Assembly: GCA_910578815.1 (NCBI GenBank)
Contig: CAJTSE010000024.1
Location: 1 to 58,481, forward strand
Source: an uncultured Acetatifactor sp.
GTDB lineage: Bacteria; Bacillota; Clostridia; Lachnospirales; Lachnospiraceae
DNA: 58,481 nt
Direction of reading: 5' to 3'
Positions 42,109-50,475 of this stretch are shown here, one piece after another (the stretch's first letter is position 1; the number at the start of each line of letters is the position of its first letter). Made by a program: the position numbers and the translations under genes. The notes beneath the pieces were generated by a model. The model searched no databases, was not told where the DNA came from, and worked only from the letters and a program-made list of their open reading frames with translations.

Positions 42109-42141
42109 TTACGCCCCTGCGGGGCTAGCGCGTGGCTGCAT
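42109..42141 (-). other. Ten-codon frame and GC hairpin after fibre 2
   Basis: On the minus strand GGAGAGAAAATC precedes ATGCAGCCACGCGC, a frame reading MQPRASPAGA then stop. GCCCC and GGGGC form a perfect hairpin around GCA within it. The same opening follows fibre 1 at 17356. The gap 42063-42164 between rlmN and the fibre holds nothing else I can identify. Confidence 0.4.
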
Positions 42142-42164
42142 GATTTTCTCTCCTAATACTTCCC

Positions 42165-43586
42165 CTAGTAAAAATATGGGTCACTTATCTGCACTACATT
42201 GGCCTGGTCGCCAGTTCCGGATCCGACACCCTCCGCCCGGATTGCACAAATTATTATGTCCGGCTGGTCAGATATGTCAATTTCTACGTACTCTCCTGTA
42301 CCGCTGTATTTGCCGCGTAGATCAATGGTTTTATTACCAATGTATAAATACCCGTTATCCCGGTAGCAAATAAATTTAACTTTGGTGCAGTTTTGGCGGC
42401 TGAACGCGGATGTCTGGCAATGTGCATAGTAGCCATTACGTTTTATATACCAGTAAGGCCTGCCTGATGTCGGCTGATACCAGCCATCCACATTTCCGCT
42501 TGGTGTATAGGTTAAATTCTTGCCGCTTAAGTAAAACGGCGTTGCCGGTATGGCTGTCCACACCGCATACATCGTCGCAGATGCCGCCAGGGAGACACTT
42601 GTACCGGCTGCATACTGGGTACCGCCGTTTAAGGCCCAGGCCGTAAAGTTGTAGCCGCTGCGGGTAAAGCCATTCGCCTGAAGGGTAAACGTGGGATTTG
42701 CCACATTGCCGGAGTTCCAGTATCGGGTGCCGGACTGTGTTGCCACAGAGCCGCCGGAAGCTCCGTTGCCGTTATAGGACAGGGTAATGGCCTGGCTGTA
42801 GCGGCCGTACAACGTGAGATTAGCAGCAAGCGCAAGGCCGGAAATGCTGCCATAGGAGATTCCCGCCGTAGCCCCGGAAGAGGTACACCAGCCGTTGAAG
42901 CTCCAGCCGCTTAAGGCGGCAGCACCTACGGTAAACGTGGGATTGACCACACTGCCCGATCCGGGACAGTAGTACCTTGTCCCGCTGTGAGCTGATGCGG
43001 AACTGCTGCCGTTATAAGTGGTCAGGGTAATTGTCTGATAATACATGCCATACAGGGTAATATTGGCGTCACGACTGAAGGCGGCGCCGTTATTATAGGT
43101 GATGCCGCCACTGGCTCCGGTGGATGTACTCCAGCCTCTTGCCGTCCAGCCGGAAATCACTGCCTGGGTCAGTGTAAATGACGGATTTGCAACATTGCCG
43201 TTATTATAATACTGGTATCCGGATGTACTGCCGGCAGATGTGCTGTTATTATAGTACGTCACTGTAATGAGCTTGCGAAAGACGGCGTACAGTGTGATAG
43301 GACTGCTGCCCATGGATACACTGCTTTCCACGCTGCCGGCTGCAGGTGCAGCGGTATCCCTTCGCCAGCCCACAAACGTCCAGCCGGATTTTGCCGGTGT
43401 GAAGGTCTTGGGAGACAGGCAGGATTCTCCTTCATTTAGTTCTTCCTGGTAGGTAATGCCGTTGTCTGTATGGTAGGTAACGGAGCTTCCGGCGGAATAT
43501 ACCGGATCGGCTCCTTTGTATGCCTTTTTTACTTTCTGGTTTCCGATATTCAATTTTCTCTTGATTTGTGCGACATGAATTGACAT
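42165..43586 (-). CDS. InlB/Flg_new-repeat tail fibre, 473 aa
   Basis: The N-terminus MSIHVAQIKRKLNIGNQKVKK is followed by four beta-grasp repeats (ITVTYYNN to ITLYGMY units) and the same C-terminal domain as the plus-strand fibre (HCQTSAFSRQNCTKVKF, ending DPYFY). It lacks two of the repeats found in the 626-aa paralogue. Several runs are identical at the DNA level (for example 42538-42572 and 42686-42724). The ATG follows GGGAGGTTCAGCCC. It is probably the receptor-binding tip carried by the adaptor gene just upstream. Confidence 0.75.
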   Translation of the reverse strand: MSIHVAQIKRKLNIGNQKVKKAYKGADPVYSAGSSVTYHTDNGITYQEELNEGESCLSPKTFTPAKSGWTFVGWRRDTAAPAAGSVESSVSMGSSPITLYAVFRKLITVTYYNNSTSAGSTSGYQYYNNGNVANPSFTLTQAVISGWTARGWSTSTGASGGITYNNGAAFSRDANITLYGMYYQTITLTTYNGSSSASAHSGTRYYCPGSGSVVNPTFTVGAAALSGWSFNGWCTSSGATAGISYGSISGLALAANLTLYGRYSQAITLSYNGNGASGGSVATQSGTRYWNSGNVANPTFTLQANGFTRSGYNFTAWALNGGTQYAAGTSVSLAASATMYAVWTAIPATPFYLSGKNLTYTPSGNVDGWYQPTSGRPYWYIKRNGYYAHCQTSAFSRQNCTKVKFICYRDNGYLYIGNKTIDLRGKYSGTGEYVEIDISDQPDIIICAIRAEGVGSGTGDQANVVQISDPYFY

Positions 43587-43601
43587 GGGCTGAACCTCCC
43601 G

Positions 43602-44342
43602 CTACAGGACAATATATAAGGTATCCGGATGAGAAGCCGCATCTGACGGCAGGGCAGAAACGGTCACAATTCTTTTGATGCTGTCGGAGGTAATGTTGCC
43701 GCTGTCGTTTGTTAGCTGGCTTACCTTTGTCGGTATCGCCGGTTTGTTTTTGATAAAAGCGTCGCTTGCGGTATCTGTGGCGCTCCAGTCTGCCTGCACG
43801 TTTGCTTCTGCACCGCCGGCAATTCCGGCCAGTTTATTTTTTTCCGCATCAGTATAATCATTTACTGATAACCCTTTACCGGGTATTTTATCAACCTTGT
43901 TTCCGACAATGGCGGTTAAGTCCGTAAGCATACTTTTTAATAGATTACCCTGACGTGCGGATAAGGGCTTGCCGGCAGAGGTGGTTGTCAGATTATCAAT
44001 AATGTCGGAAACATTTACTTTGTTTGTCGTGATGCCGTCAATCAATGACTTGTTGTTTTTTATGTAGGCAACAATCTCGCTTAGTTGGTCCAGGGTGGTA
44101 TCGTCGCTGTCTGCCAGTGTATTTAACCTTGTGGTCAGATCGGCAATCAGATTATCTAATCTTGCGCTTGCTGCACTTAGGGCTTCTTTAGTGGCCAGCA
44201 GGTCATCCTGGCTTTGATTTTTCAGATCAAGCTTGTGCAGCTCCGAATCAATCGCCTGATTGTTTTTGTTGAATACCTGAACATTGTACTTTTCGGTAGA
44301 AAGCGGTAATTCTAATTTTTTGTAGGTACTGAAATTTGCCAT
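43602..44342 (-). CDS. Tail fibre adaptor with coiled-coil shaft
   Basis: 246 residues, ATG after GAAGGTGACTTAA. Coiled coil in residues about 40-85, the common fibre module TSAGKPLSARQGNLLKSML near 120, then NDYTDAEKNKLAGIAGGAEANVQ and SDAFIKNKPAIPTKVSQL. The C-terminus VTVSALPSDAASHPDTLYIVL is almost the same as the end of the plus-strand adaptor (14473-15453). It is followed 15 bases on by its fibre. I infer trimeric shaft plus docking tag. Confidence 0.78.
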   Translation of the reverse strand: MANFSTYKKLELPLSTEKYNVQVFNKNNQAIDSELHKLDLKNQSQDDLLATKEALSAASARLDNLIADLTTRLNTLADSDDTTLDQLSEIVAYIKNNKSLIDGITTNKVNVSDIIDNLTTTSAGKPLSARQGNLLKSMLTDLTAIVGNKVDKIPGKGLSVNDYTDAEKNKLAGIAGGAEANVQADWSATDTASDAFIKNKPAIPTKVSQLTNDSGNITSDSIKRIVTVSALPSDAASHPDTLYIVL

Positions 44343-44396
44343 TTAAGTCACCTTCATTTCTTTTGTATGTTCTGATAACAGGTTTCCCTGTTTCCT

Positions 44397-45089
44397 TTAA
44401 CCAATTTTGTATCCGCCATGGAGTATTAAACCGGTTATTTTAATATATGCGCCGTTAGGGTCCCAGCCGCCGCTTGATCCTCTCACAGTCAGATCGCCGG
44501 AAGAGGTCAGGGTAAAAGTTTTACCGCCATATCCGGGCGTATTCTGATATTCCACCATATTTCTGGTGTCAGGGTCTCCGTTTCTAAATGACCGTATTAC
44601 AGTTTCGTCAACATATAAGTACATATAGACGTTACCTGTGGTATTATTGGAAACATTTATATTACCGTAAATACTTCCTGTTACGGTATGGGAGGTATAC
44701 TTCGGGTCTATCTGATACAGGGTTACGAGACCGGACTGGTAATTATCGTTAAAGCTGATGGCGTTATCATAGGTAAAACCGGTATCGTAATCATTATATT
44801 TATATACGGAATACAGGGTGAGCGGGGTGTCACCCATTATTAAATCATGTTCAATATCCGCAAGGTGCGGAGACAGGCTCCAACCCTGAAAGGCTGCGCC
44901 TGTTACATCGGGGGGGATGTAATTTAAGACGGATTCACCTTCCTCGCAGTCCTGAGTATTTGAGATTCCATTTACAATGTAAGTAACCGTATTTCCGGAG
45001 GAATAAATCCTCGTATCTCCGGCATACACCCTTTTGATTTTTGTGTCACCATGCTTTAATTTTGCTTTTGATGTTCCACTGCTGATCAT
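44397..45089 (-). CDS. Fibre tip with one InlB-like repeat
   Basis: 230 residues. The N-terminus (LKHGDTKIKRVYAGDTRIYSSGNTVTYIV) follows the same plan as the two larger fibres. One beta-grasp repeat ends at TPLTLYSVYKY near residue 98. The rest is a different beta-rich domain (YGNINVSNNTTGNVYMYLYVD, YGGKTFTLTSSGDLTVRGSSGG), so the binding domain has been swapped. It pairs with the adaptor at 45119-45466. Confidence 0.65.
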   Translation of the reverse strand: MISSGTSKAKLKHGDTKIKRVYAGDTRIYSSGNTVTYIVNGISNTQDCEEGESVLNYIPPDVTGAAFQGWSLSPHLADIEHDLIMGDTPLTLYSVYKYNDYDTGFTYDNAISFNDNYQSGLVTLYQIDPKYTSHTVTGSIYGNINVSNNTTGNVYMYLYVDETVIRSFRNGDPDTRNMVEYQNTPGYGGKTFTLTSSGDLTVRGSSGGWDPNGAYIKITGLILHGGYKIG

Positions 45090-45118
45090 GTTAAATCTCC
45101 GTTCTGTAACTATGATTT

Positions 45119-45466
45119 TTAGCTGATGAAATAAATAGTGTTGGAAGGCCGGCCGCTGCCAAGTGCGTCATATTGTGCCTGAGTACAGCTGACGAATTTC
45201 AGACCGCCAAGGCTGGTGTTGACCGAATGGATTTGTTGCTGCAGATTGTTTCCGGCAGCTGCGGAAAGTGCCATTCCGGAGCTTGGAGAGGCCAGGGAAT
45301 CCGTGATTCCGTTAATAGCGCCAAGTTTTGCTTCCGCGCTTTTTCCGTCGTTAAATTCTACATCGGATGCTTTTGTCCAATAAGATAATCTACGCCACAA
45401 TTTTGCGGCCCTGTCAATTAAAATCCGGTGTGCTCTTCCGGTTACGATTTCTTCATTAATAACCAT
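45119..45466 (-). CDS. Short fibre adaptor
   Basis: ATG 45466 follows GGGAGGAATTTAAT and gives 115 residues starting MVINEEIVTGRAHRILIDRAAKLWRR. A SLASPSSGMALSAAAGNNLQQQ module resembles the KPLSARQ-type segment of the other adaptor, and the C-terminus (AQYDALGSGRPSNTIYFIS) is a shorter version of the LPxDAxSHPxTxYxV tag. It precedes the 230-aa fibre, forming a second adaptor-fibre pair on this strand. Confidence 0.7.
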   Translation of the reverse strand: MVINEEIVTGRAHRILIDRAAKLWRRLSYWTKASDVEFNDGKSAEAKLGAINGITDSLASPSSGMALSAAAGNNLQQQIHSVNTSLGGLKFVSCTQAQYDALGSGRPSNTIYFIS

Positions 45467-45506
45467 ATTAAATTCCTCCCATGGAAAAGTTTCTTGATGT
45501 AATGAT

Positions 45507-45818
45507 TTAGATCCAGATGACCCCTTCATTCAGGAAAACGGCATCGGGTTCGTTTTCCGAGTAAATGTATGGAGTTTTCTTGTGTTTTGTCAGCAGATAT
45601 TCCTGCAGGCGGAAAATACGGTTTTCGAGGGCATTCAGATAGTCGGCGGAATAGCCGTAAAGTTCTTTATGCTGTTCCAGATAATCGGCAGCCTCGCTGT
45701 ATTTTCCTTGAGAAATCAAGTCGTTATAGATGTTTACCATTTCGGCCTTTTCAATATCATTATCCTGAAAGAATATCATCTCATCTACGGCATTCGGATA
45801 AAGTGATACAGGGTTCAT
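45507..45818 (-). CDS. Small tail protein, copy 2 of a tandem pair
   Basis: ATG 45818 (AGGAGGGCGTGTTTC) overlaps the stop of the upstream gene; 103 residues. A helical middle (MVNIYNDLISQGKYSEAADYLEQHKELYGYSADYLNALE) resembles the preceding protein, and both end in an acidic EGxxWI motif. Tail-fibre region proteins of this kind are common in gut phages; I cannot give a precise function. Confidence 0.65.
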   Translation of the reverse strand: MNPVSLYPNAVDEMIFFQDNDIEKAEMVNIYNDLISQGKYSEAADYLEQHKELYGYSADYLNALENRIFRLQEYLLTKHKKTPYIYSENEPDAVFLNEGVIWI

Positions 45819-46150
45819 GAAACACGCCCTCCTATCCAAACGTCGCCCTCCTGACAATCGTCAGGCTCTTGCTCGTCTAAGAATACGGACTGTTGTACCT
45901 GCTTTGCGTATTTCTGGGCATTATAGATTTCTTCCTCCCAAGTGCGGAAGGTAACTGCATCGGCTACATACTGCGACAGGACGTCGCCGTTGTTTTGGAT
46001 GATGCGTGCAGCCTGGTCGTATAAGCCTTTTGAGCGGAGGTCGTTGATCTGATTGATAATGGATGCCAGACTATCATCAACATTCTTAAAATGATGTAAA
46101 GTAATTTTTTTATTTGGAAACTGGGAAAATTCTGTTTCGTATTCGGACAT
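45815..46150 (-). CDS. Small tail protein, copy 1 of a tandem pair
   Basis: ATG 46150 follows TGAGGTGCAAA; 111 residues. Its segment INDLRSKGLYDQAARIIQNNGDVLSQYVADAVTFRTWEEEI aligns by eye with the downstream protein, and it ends EGDVWIGGRVS. The two overlap by ATGA. The fold looks like a small helical bundle. Confidence 0.65.
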   Translation of the reverse strand: MSEYETEFSQFPNKKITLHHFKNVDDSLASIINQINDLRSKGLYDQAARIIQNNGDVLSQYVADAVTFRTWEEEIYNAQKYAKQVQQSVFLDEQEPDDCQEGDVWIGGRVS

Positions 46151-46264
46151 TTTGCACCTCACTACTTTTTACTTTGATATTAACTGGTATTGTAAAGATT
46201 GCTTTGGCTTATATCTTCGTGGCAGAAGCCTTTCAGTTGTTTCATTTGCCCCATTTTTTTGATT

Positions 46265-46382
46265 ACAAAAGCCGGTCACATCCCTGCGGTGTATCCGGCG
46301 CCTGGATTTGTGTTTATGCTTTTTTGGCATTTCTGTTGCCGATATTCAGTTTGACTCTGATCTGTGCAGCATGGATTGACAT
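46265..46382 (-). pseudogene. Fibre gene relic: 5' end fused to its terminator
   Basis: On the minus strand an ATG at 46382, after AGGAGGTTAAGTCC, reads MSIHAAQIRVKLNIGNRNAKKA and then stops (46314). This closely matches the start of the 473-aa fibre (MSIHVAQIKRKLNIGNQKVKK). Directly after the stop lies a GCCGG...CCGGC hairpin with TTTTGTAAT, homologous to the sequence after the plus-strand fibre (17431-17472). The body of a fibre gene has been deleted between these two parts. Confidence 0.72.
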
Positions 46383-46419
46383 GGACTTAACCTCCTGTAA
46401 AGCGATAAAAAGACATGAA

Positions 46420-48192
46420 TTATAATTCCTCACCGCCTGTTACGGCCGTCATCCGGTCGTGGTCATATTTTCCCAAGATACCATGGCTGAAGGAAGACAG
46501 AGTCTTATGAGTTCCGCTTTCCTTAAGCATCGTCTCATACAGCGGATAAAAGCGGTACATGGTGATTGTGGTGGTGTATCCGGCGAAATCATGGGAAACC
46601 GAGGTAATGATATATTGATGCTCTTTTTCGGAATCACGAGGCTTGTAGGATACCTTTTTGTTTACGTCCACAAAAGGCAGGAGAGCAGTGGTGATGGTAA
46701 TGTTATCCGTCAGTCTGCAGTTTTTCCAGTTTTCCCATTTTGCCCTGTCTGCGGCCAGATCGTCGGAGGTAATGTTTTCAAATTCCCCGCTGACCTTGAC
46801 GTCAAGTATTTCGCCCAATTTCTCTACCGTAAAGGGTGAATTGGGGATAACGGTCATGTCAACACGCTCACAGTTCAAAACATGTTTAAAGTAATCCTTT
46901 GAGTAGAGCTCATATTCCCTGCCGTCGGAACCGGTAACATACTGTCCGCTCCTTTTTCCGTTTGTGAGGACATTGGCGGCATGAACCTGCCACTGGCCCA
47001 GCAGGTATGCACAGGTTACAGCTTGCAGATCTGTATATTTTTTGCAGATTTGGAAAGCGTATACTTCGCCTGCCTTTAGAGTATCGGCTTTGAGCGGCTC
47101 GTTATTGGATTCTTTTAAAACGGGGATGGCGCCGAAATTGTTTATGTTAATCTGAGGGGCGTCCTGATTTTTGCAGGGGATTTTCAAGGCAATTATATCG
47201 CCGTGGTGGTAATCGTCCTCATAACCGGTCAAGGAAGCGGCGTATACATTATTTACACAGGAGCATTCCTCGCCGTAAAAATCCGTCTCGATCACTTTTC
47301 CCCAGATTTCGCAGATGTTTCTCACACCGGTCATGTCGGTGGATTTATTTTCGGATATTAAGACTCTTTGCAGAAAACCGTTGTCCAGATAAATATCATC
47401 CTCATAACACATAGGCTTCAGCTGGCAGATAAAGGAATTGGATTCCATATCGAAAAACATTTCATAATTGGGATATAAGTTCCGGAAGGTGGTGAGAATG
47501 GAGAGAATGCTGCATCCGGCGGAGAATTCCTGATCGAAGGGAATCGTGTTCCAGGTAGTTTTATGTTCCTCCCTGTATTGCTGCCAGTTTTCATTATATT
47601 CGGGCATGGCTTTATATTCACCAATGTCGTCGATTCTGTGATTGGTGATCCCAGCAGACTGCTCTAAGGTCCGGATCACGGCGCCGCGAATTGTATTATA
47701 TTTCAGGGCTTCTCCCGTGTCTTCGTTTACCTGACAGGCAGGATAGGAGACGATCAAGGCTCCTGACTGGCCGTTTTTGGTGCCGTCCAGCTTTTTCATG
47801 AAATCAGCACATTGAATCGTGAGCTGATTCGTGACGGCATCATATGTGCCGGCGGTATCCGTATATATATAGTATCCGAGAGGATAATATTTGTACTGCT
47901 TTGCCGTCGGGTTATATAAGCCCACGGACAAGCGGACGTCCTTATTCAGCCAAAGCAGGCTGTTTTCCGTGAGCTTTATGTTTTCCGTCAGGGTTGGCTG
48001 TATTACAAAGCCTGCCGTACGCCGGACATCGGATTCACCGTTGACTGACATACTGCCACTGGTAATACTGCAGTTTAGGGTGCCAATAATCTTACGGTTA
48101 GCATCTAATACGTCAATATTCAGTTTTATCATCGGATTTGCCGAGTGTTGGAGAACAATCAGCAGATCCTCTTGCATAATTTTATCAGCCAT
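46420..48192 (-). CDS. DUF5048-type phage tail/baseplate protein
   Basis: The ATG at 48192 gives 590 residues starting MADKIMQEDLLIVLQHS; it overlaps the previous gene by eight bases. The N-terminal beta domain (LDANRKIIGTLNCSITSGSMSVNG, then RLSVGLYNPTAKQYKYYPLGYYI) and the middle (SILSILTTFRNLYPNYEMFFDMESN) match my memory of DUF5048 phage structural proteins, likely tail-tip hub components. The C-terminus binds neither metals nor lipids by motif. Confidence 0.7.
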   Translation of the reverse strand: MADKIMQEDLLIVLQHSANPMIKLNIDVLDANRKIIGTLNCSITSGSMSVNGESDVRRTAGFVIQPTLTENIKLTENSLLWLNKDVRLSVGLYNPTAKQYKYYPLGYYIYTDTAGTYDAVTNQLTIQCADFMKKLDGTKNGQSGALIVSYPACQVNEDTGEALKYNTIRGAVIRTLEQSAGITNHRIDDIGEYKAMPEYNENWQQYREEHKTTWNTIPFDQEFSAGCSILSILTTFRNLYPNYEMFFDMESNSFICQLKPMCYEDDIYLDNGFLQRVLISENKSTDMTGVRNICEIWGKVIETDFYGEECSCVNNVYAASLTGYEDDYHHGDIIALKIPCKNQDAPQININNFGAIPVLKESNNEPLKADTLKAGEVYAFQICKKYTDLQAVTCAYLLGQWQVHAANVLTNGKRSGQYVTGSDGREYELYSKDYFKHVLNCERVDMTVIPNSPFTVEKLGEILDVKVSGEFENITSDDLAADRAKWENWKNCRLTDNITITTALLPFVDVNKKVSYKPRDSEKEHQYIITSVSHDFAGYTTTITMYRFYPLYETMLKESGTHKTLSSFSHGILGKYDHDRMTAVTGGEEL

Positions 48193-49117
48193 GGCTCCAC
48201 CATTCAGGCTCCACGGCCGAAAATCCAAGATAGTATAAATCTTCCTCTGAGTTGACATCTCCAACTTCAACCCAGGACCAGGATACATCACGGTCGTTAT
48301 ACTGTTCATTTGCCGTATCGGCAGGATTGGGTGTAATCTGTACCAGCCACAGTCTGCCGTCCGGCAGCTTCAGGATCTTAGGAACGCCGTCGCAGATAAA
48401 ATCCATAAATTCCCGCTGATATTTTGTGCGCTGGTAATCGCAGCGTGCATCATATGCCAGTTCGCAGCTTTCATCATCCGCAAAGGGAACAAAGGAGCCG
48501 CGGCAGCTGCCGGTGTCGTAGTTGGCCGAAGTGTTCCTCACAAAGATGGGATATTTACGGTTTAAAAGCTCCACGGTCGAAGAGGGAATATTGCGAGTGG
48601 TATCGCAAAAGCCGTCAGTCAGCTCTGTTCCCCAGACGGTATCGCCTTCGATTAAAAATGTCTTGTCAAATCTGCAAGTGGTCCTTGTGCGGGCATAAGT
48701 GCCTTCCGCACCATACAATACGGGAACGATGGCATATTCAACGGTTTCGCCGGAAGCAGTAAAGTAATCAGGATAATTGATTACGAAATCATCTGTACTT
48801 ACGACTTCTTTTACGGCAATGGTTTTCCATTGAAAGCTGCCCTCGGATCTGCTTTTTAAAACAATGTGGGAGGTGGTTTCCAGGCTCCAGTCGATATTGC
48901 CGGCGATTGTGTTTCCGTTGAACTTTGCCCACAAAACCGTGTCAAAATCCCATTCTGCGGGACCGTCAATGCTTGGCTCTATTTCCGTGGATTTTGTGAT
49001 ATAAAGATCGTCGTAGATTCCGTTTTTTATTTCAACATAATTTATGTTTCCCACTCCGGCAGGCGTAAGCGCGCAGGCCAGTCCGCCACCGACGAAGTTA
49101 CTTCCACATATAAACAT
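48185..49117 (-). CDS. Phage tail protein of unknown function, 310 aa
   Basis: AAAGGAGGTGACAGGTAAC precedes the ATG. The protein opens MFICGSNFVGGGLACAL and looks all-beta. An antibody-like strand pattern around ILKLPDGRLWLVQITPNPAD near residue 258 and the end SWSWVEVGDVNSEEDLYY suggest a distal-tail-like role. It sits between the Fn3-like protein and the DUF5048 gene. No family can be named with confidence. Confidence 0.6.
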   Translation of the reverse strand: MFICGSNFVGGGLACALTPAGVGNINYVEIKNGIYDDLYITKSTEIEPSIDGPAEWDFDTVLWAKFNGNTIAGNIDWSLETTSHIVLKSRSEGSFQWKTIAVKEVVSTDDFVINYPDYFTASGETVEYAIVPVLYGAEGTYARTRTTCRFDKTFLIEGDTVWGTELTDGFCDTTRNIPSSTVELLNRKYPIFVRNTSANYDTGSCRGSFVPFADDESCELAYDARCDYQRTKYQREFMDFICDGVPKILKLPDGRLWLVQITPNPADTANEQYNDRDVSWSWVEVGDVNSEEDLYYLGFSAVEPEWWSHG

Positions 49118-49120
49118 ATG

Positions 49121-50161
49121 TTACCTGTCACCTCCTTTTCCTTGATATGCTTCAAGCTGATAGACATGATTTTTTCGCTTAATGGCAATGGTCAGCAGGT
49201 CCTCCTGAGCAAAGGTCAGGGGTTCTGAATATAAAATATAATTAGCGGCACCGTTAGGCACAAGCAGGCGGAAACGAAGTGTCCCGTCCGTATAAACGCG
49301 GGAACTCAAGGTAAGGCCCTGCTTTCCGTTATTCATTTTTAACAGGTCCGCGGTCTGCCAAAGATGTGTTCCACGCAGCAACAATGTAAAATCACCCTCA
49401 ATGATAAAACCCTCGTCGTAATAAAGGGTTTTATCCCTCAGGTCGATCATGCCACCCTGATAGTCAAATGCTTCAGTGCCGTTATATTGTATAATTATCA
49501 GGTTGGAGGCCACTCGGACACAGCCCTGAGAGGGCAGTGGATCGGCATAGATGCGGGCATAATTGTTTGGATTGGAAAATTTAGCCAATATTTTTATGAA
49601 TCCCGTATCCAGTTCCATACCGTTTACGGTAACGCCCTCACACCTTATATAATAAACCGTATCATTATCCAGTCCCTTAAAGGTATAACGGATGTCCTGA
49701 TCGTCTGTCTGTTCGCTGCTCTTTAACAGCTGTTTTTTTGCGGCATCATAAAGATAAAATACACATTTACTGATATTTTCCCAGTCGGCCGAATAATAAT
49801 GAATCGCGGCGGTAAAGGATGAATTAGCAATTACCGTGTCGTCCGTTATGTCTTCGAAACAGAATTCCGGTGTGGCAAAGGTAAAGAAAAGAACCTTGTC
49901 GGACAAGGCGGAGGGAATATTTTCTTCGTCAAAGATCTGAGCCTGTATCACATACTTTTTCCCATTCGTGAGCGTATTTGGGGGTATCGTATGCCTTAAA
50001 GCATAGGTTGAGACAGTGTTGTCAAATACAATGGCATTTGTTTCGTTATCACTGATGATTATCCTGTTTGCGCAGGCGCGGCTGCCGCTCCAGGAGAAGG
50101 TGACTTCCCGGGGCAGGGCAGCGTCAAAGGGATTTATGCGTCGAATAAATGGTTTTGCCAA
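49121..50161 (-). CDS. Phage tail protein with Fn3-like domains
   Basis: TTG 50161 follows AAAGAGGTG with correct spacing (an ATG at 50179 lies upstream of that site); 346 residues. Segments such as LPREVTFSWSGSRACANRII, PPNTLTNGKKYVIQAQIFDE and DNDTVYYIRCEGVTVNG have the spacing of fibronectin-type III domains. Residues about 230-340 look like a jelly-roll carbohydrate-binding region (LYYDEGFIIEGDFTLLL). A tail-tip surface protein is likely. Confidence 0.6.
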   Translation of the reverse strand: MAKPFIRRINPFDAALPREVTFSWSGSRACANRIIISDNETNAIVFDNTVSTYALRHTIPPNTLTNGKKYVIQAQIFDEENIPSALSDKVLFFTFATPEFCFEDITDDTVIANSSFTAAIHYYSADWENISKCVFYLYDAAKKQLLKSSEQTDDQDIRYTFKGLDNDTVYYIRCEGVTVNGMELDTGFIKILAKFSNPNNYARIYADPLPSQGCVRVASNLIIIQYNGTEAFDYQGGMIDLRDKTLYYDEGFIIEGDFTLLLRGTHLWQTADLLKMNNGKQGLTLSSRVYTDGTLRFRLLVPNGAANYILYSEPLTFAQEDLLTIAIKRKNHVYQLEAYQGKGGDR

Positions 50162-50187
50162 TGAATTCACCTCTTTCATATAAATTT

Positions 50188-50442
50188 TCAAATTAGGCCG
50201 CAGATGTGGAGCTCTTTTAAGTCTTCCTGGGGCTCCTTGATCCACACCTTTTGGCCTGCTTTTAATACGGCACCTGGGATGCAGCATTGAACGGTTCTTT
50301 CGTTTCCACTTTTATCCAGGACAATGCAGCCCTTTGGGGTGACGCGCAGGACTACGGATTTATAAGTGCGGTCACAGTTGATTGTTTTTTTATCAACGGC
50401 GTATTTGATTGCCTTTAGCAGCTCGTCCGATATATTGCTCAT
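50188..50442 (-). CDS. Small barrel-like tail protein, 84 aa
   Basis: AAAGGAGGTAAACAGTAA precedes the ATG. The core VVLRVTPKGCIVLDKSGNERTVQCCIPG, then GQKVWIKEP, ends HICGLI. It is clearly homologous to the 92-aa product at 58089-58367. The compact beta pattern suggests an OB-like fold. Both copies sit right after a tape-measure gene end. Confidence 0.65.
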   Translation of the reverse strand: MSNISDELLKAIKYAVDKKTINCDRTYKSVVLRVTPKGCIVLDKSGNERTVQCCIPGAVLKAGQKVWIKEPQEDLKELHICGLI

Positions 50443-50475
50443 TTACTGTTTACCTCCTTTTATGCTGCCGGGTTT

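Noticed and set aside
46114..46425. Plus-strand 103-codon frame
   Set aside because: It lies over the minus-strand fibre relic and terminator, which explain the sequence better; no ribosome site.
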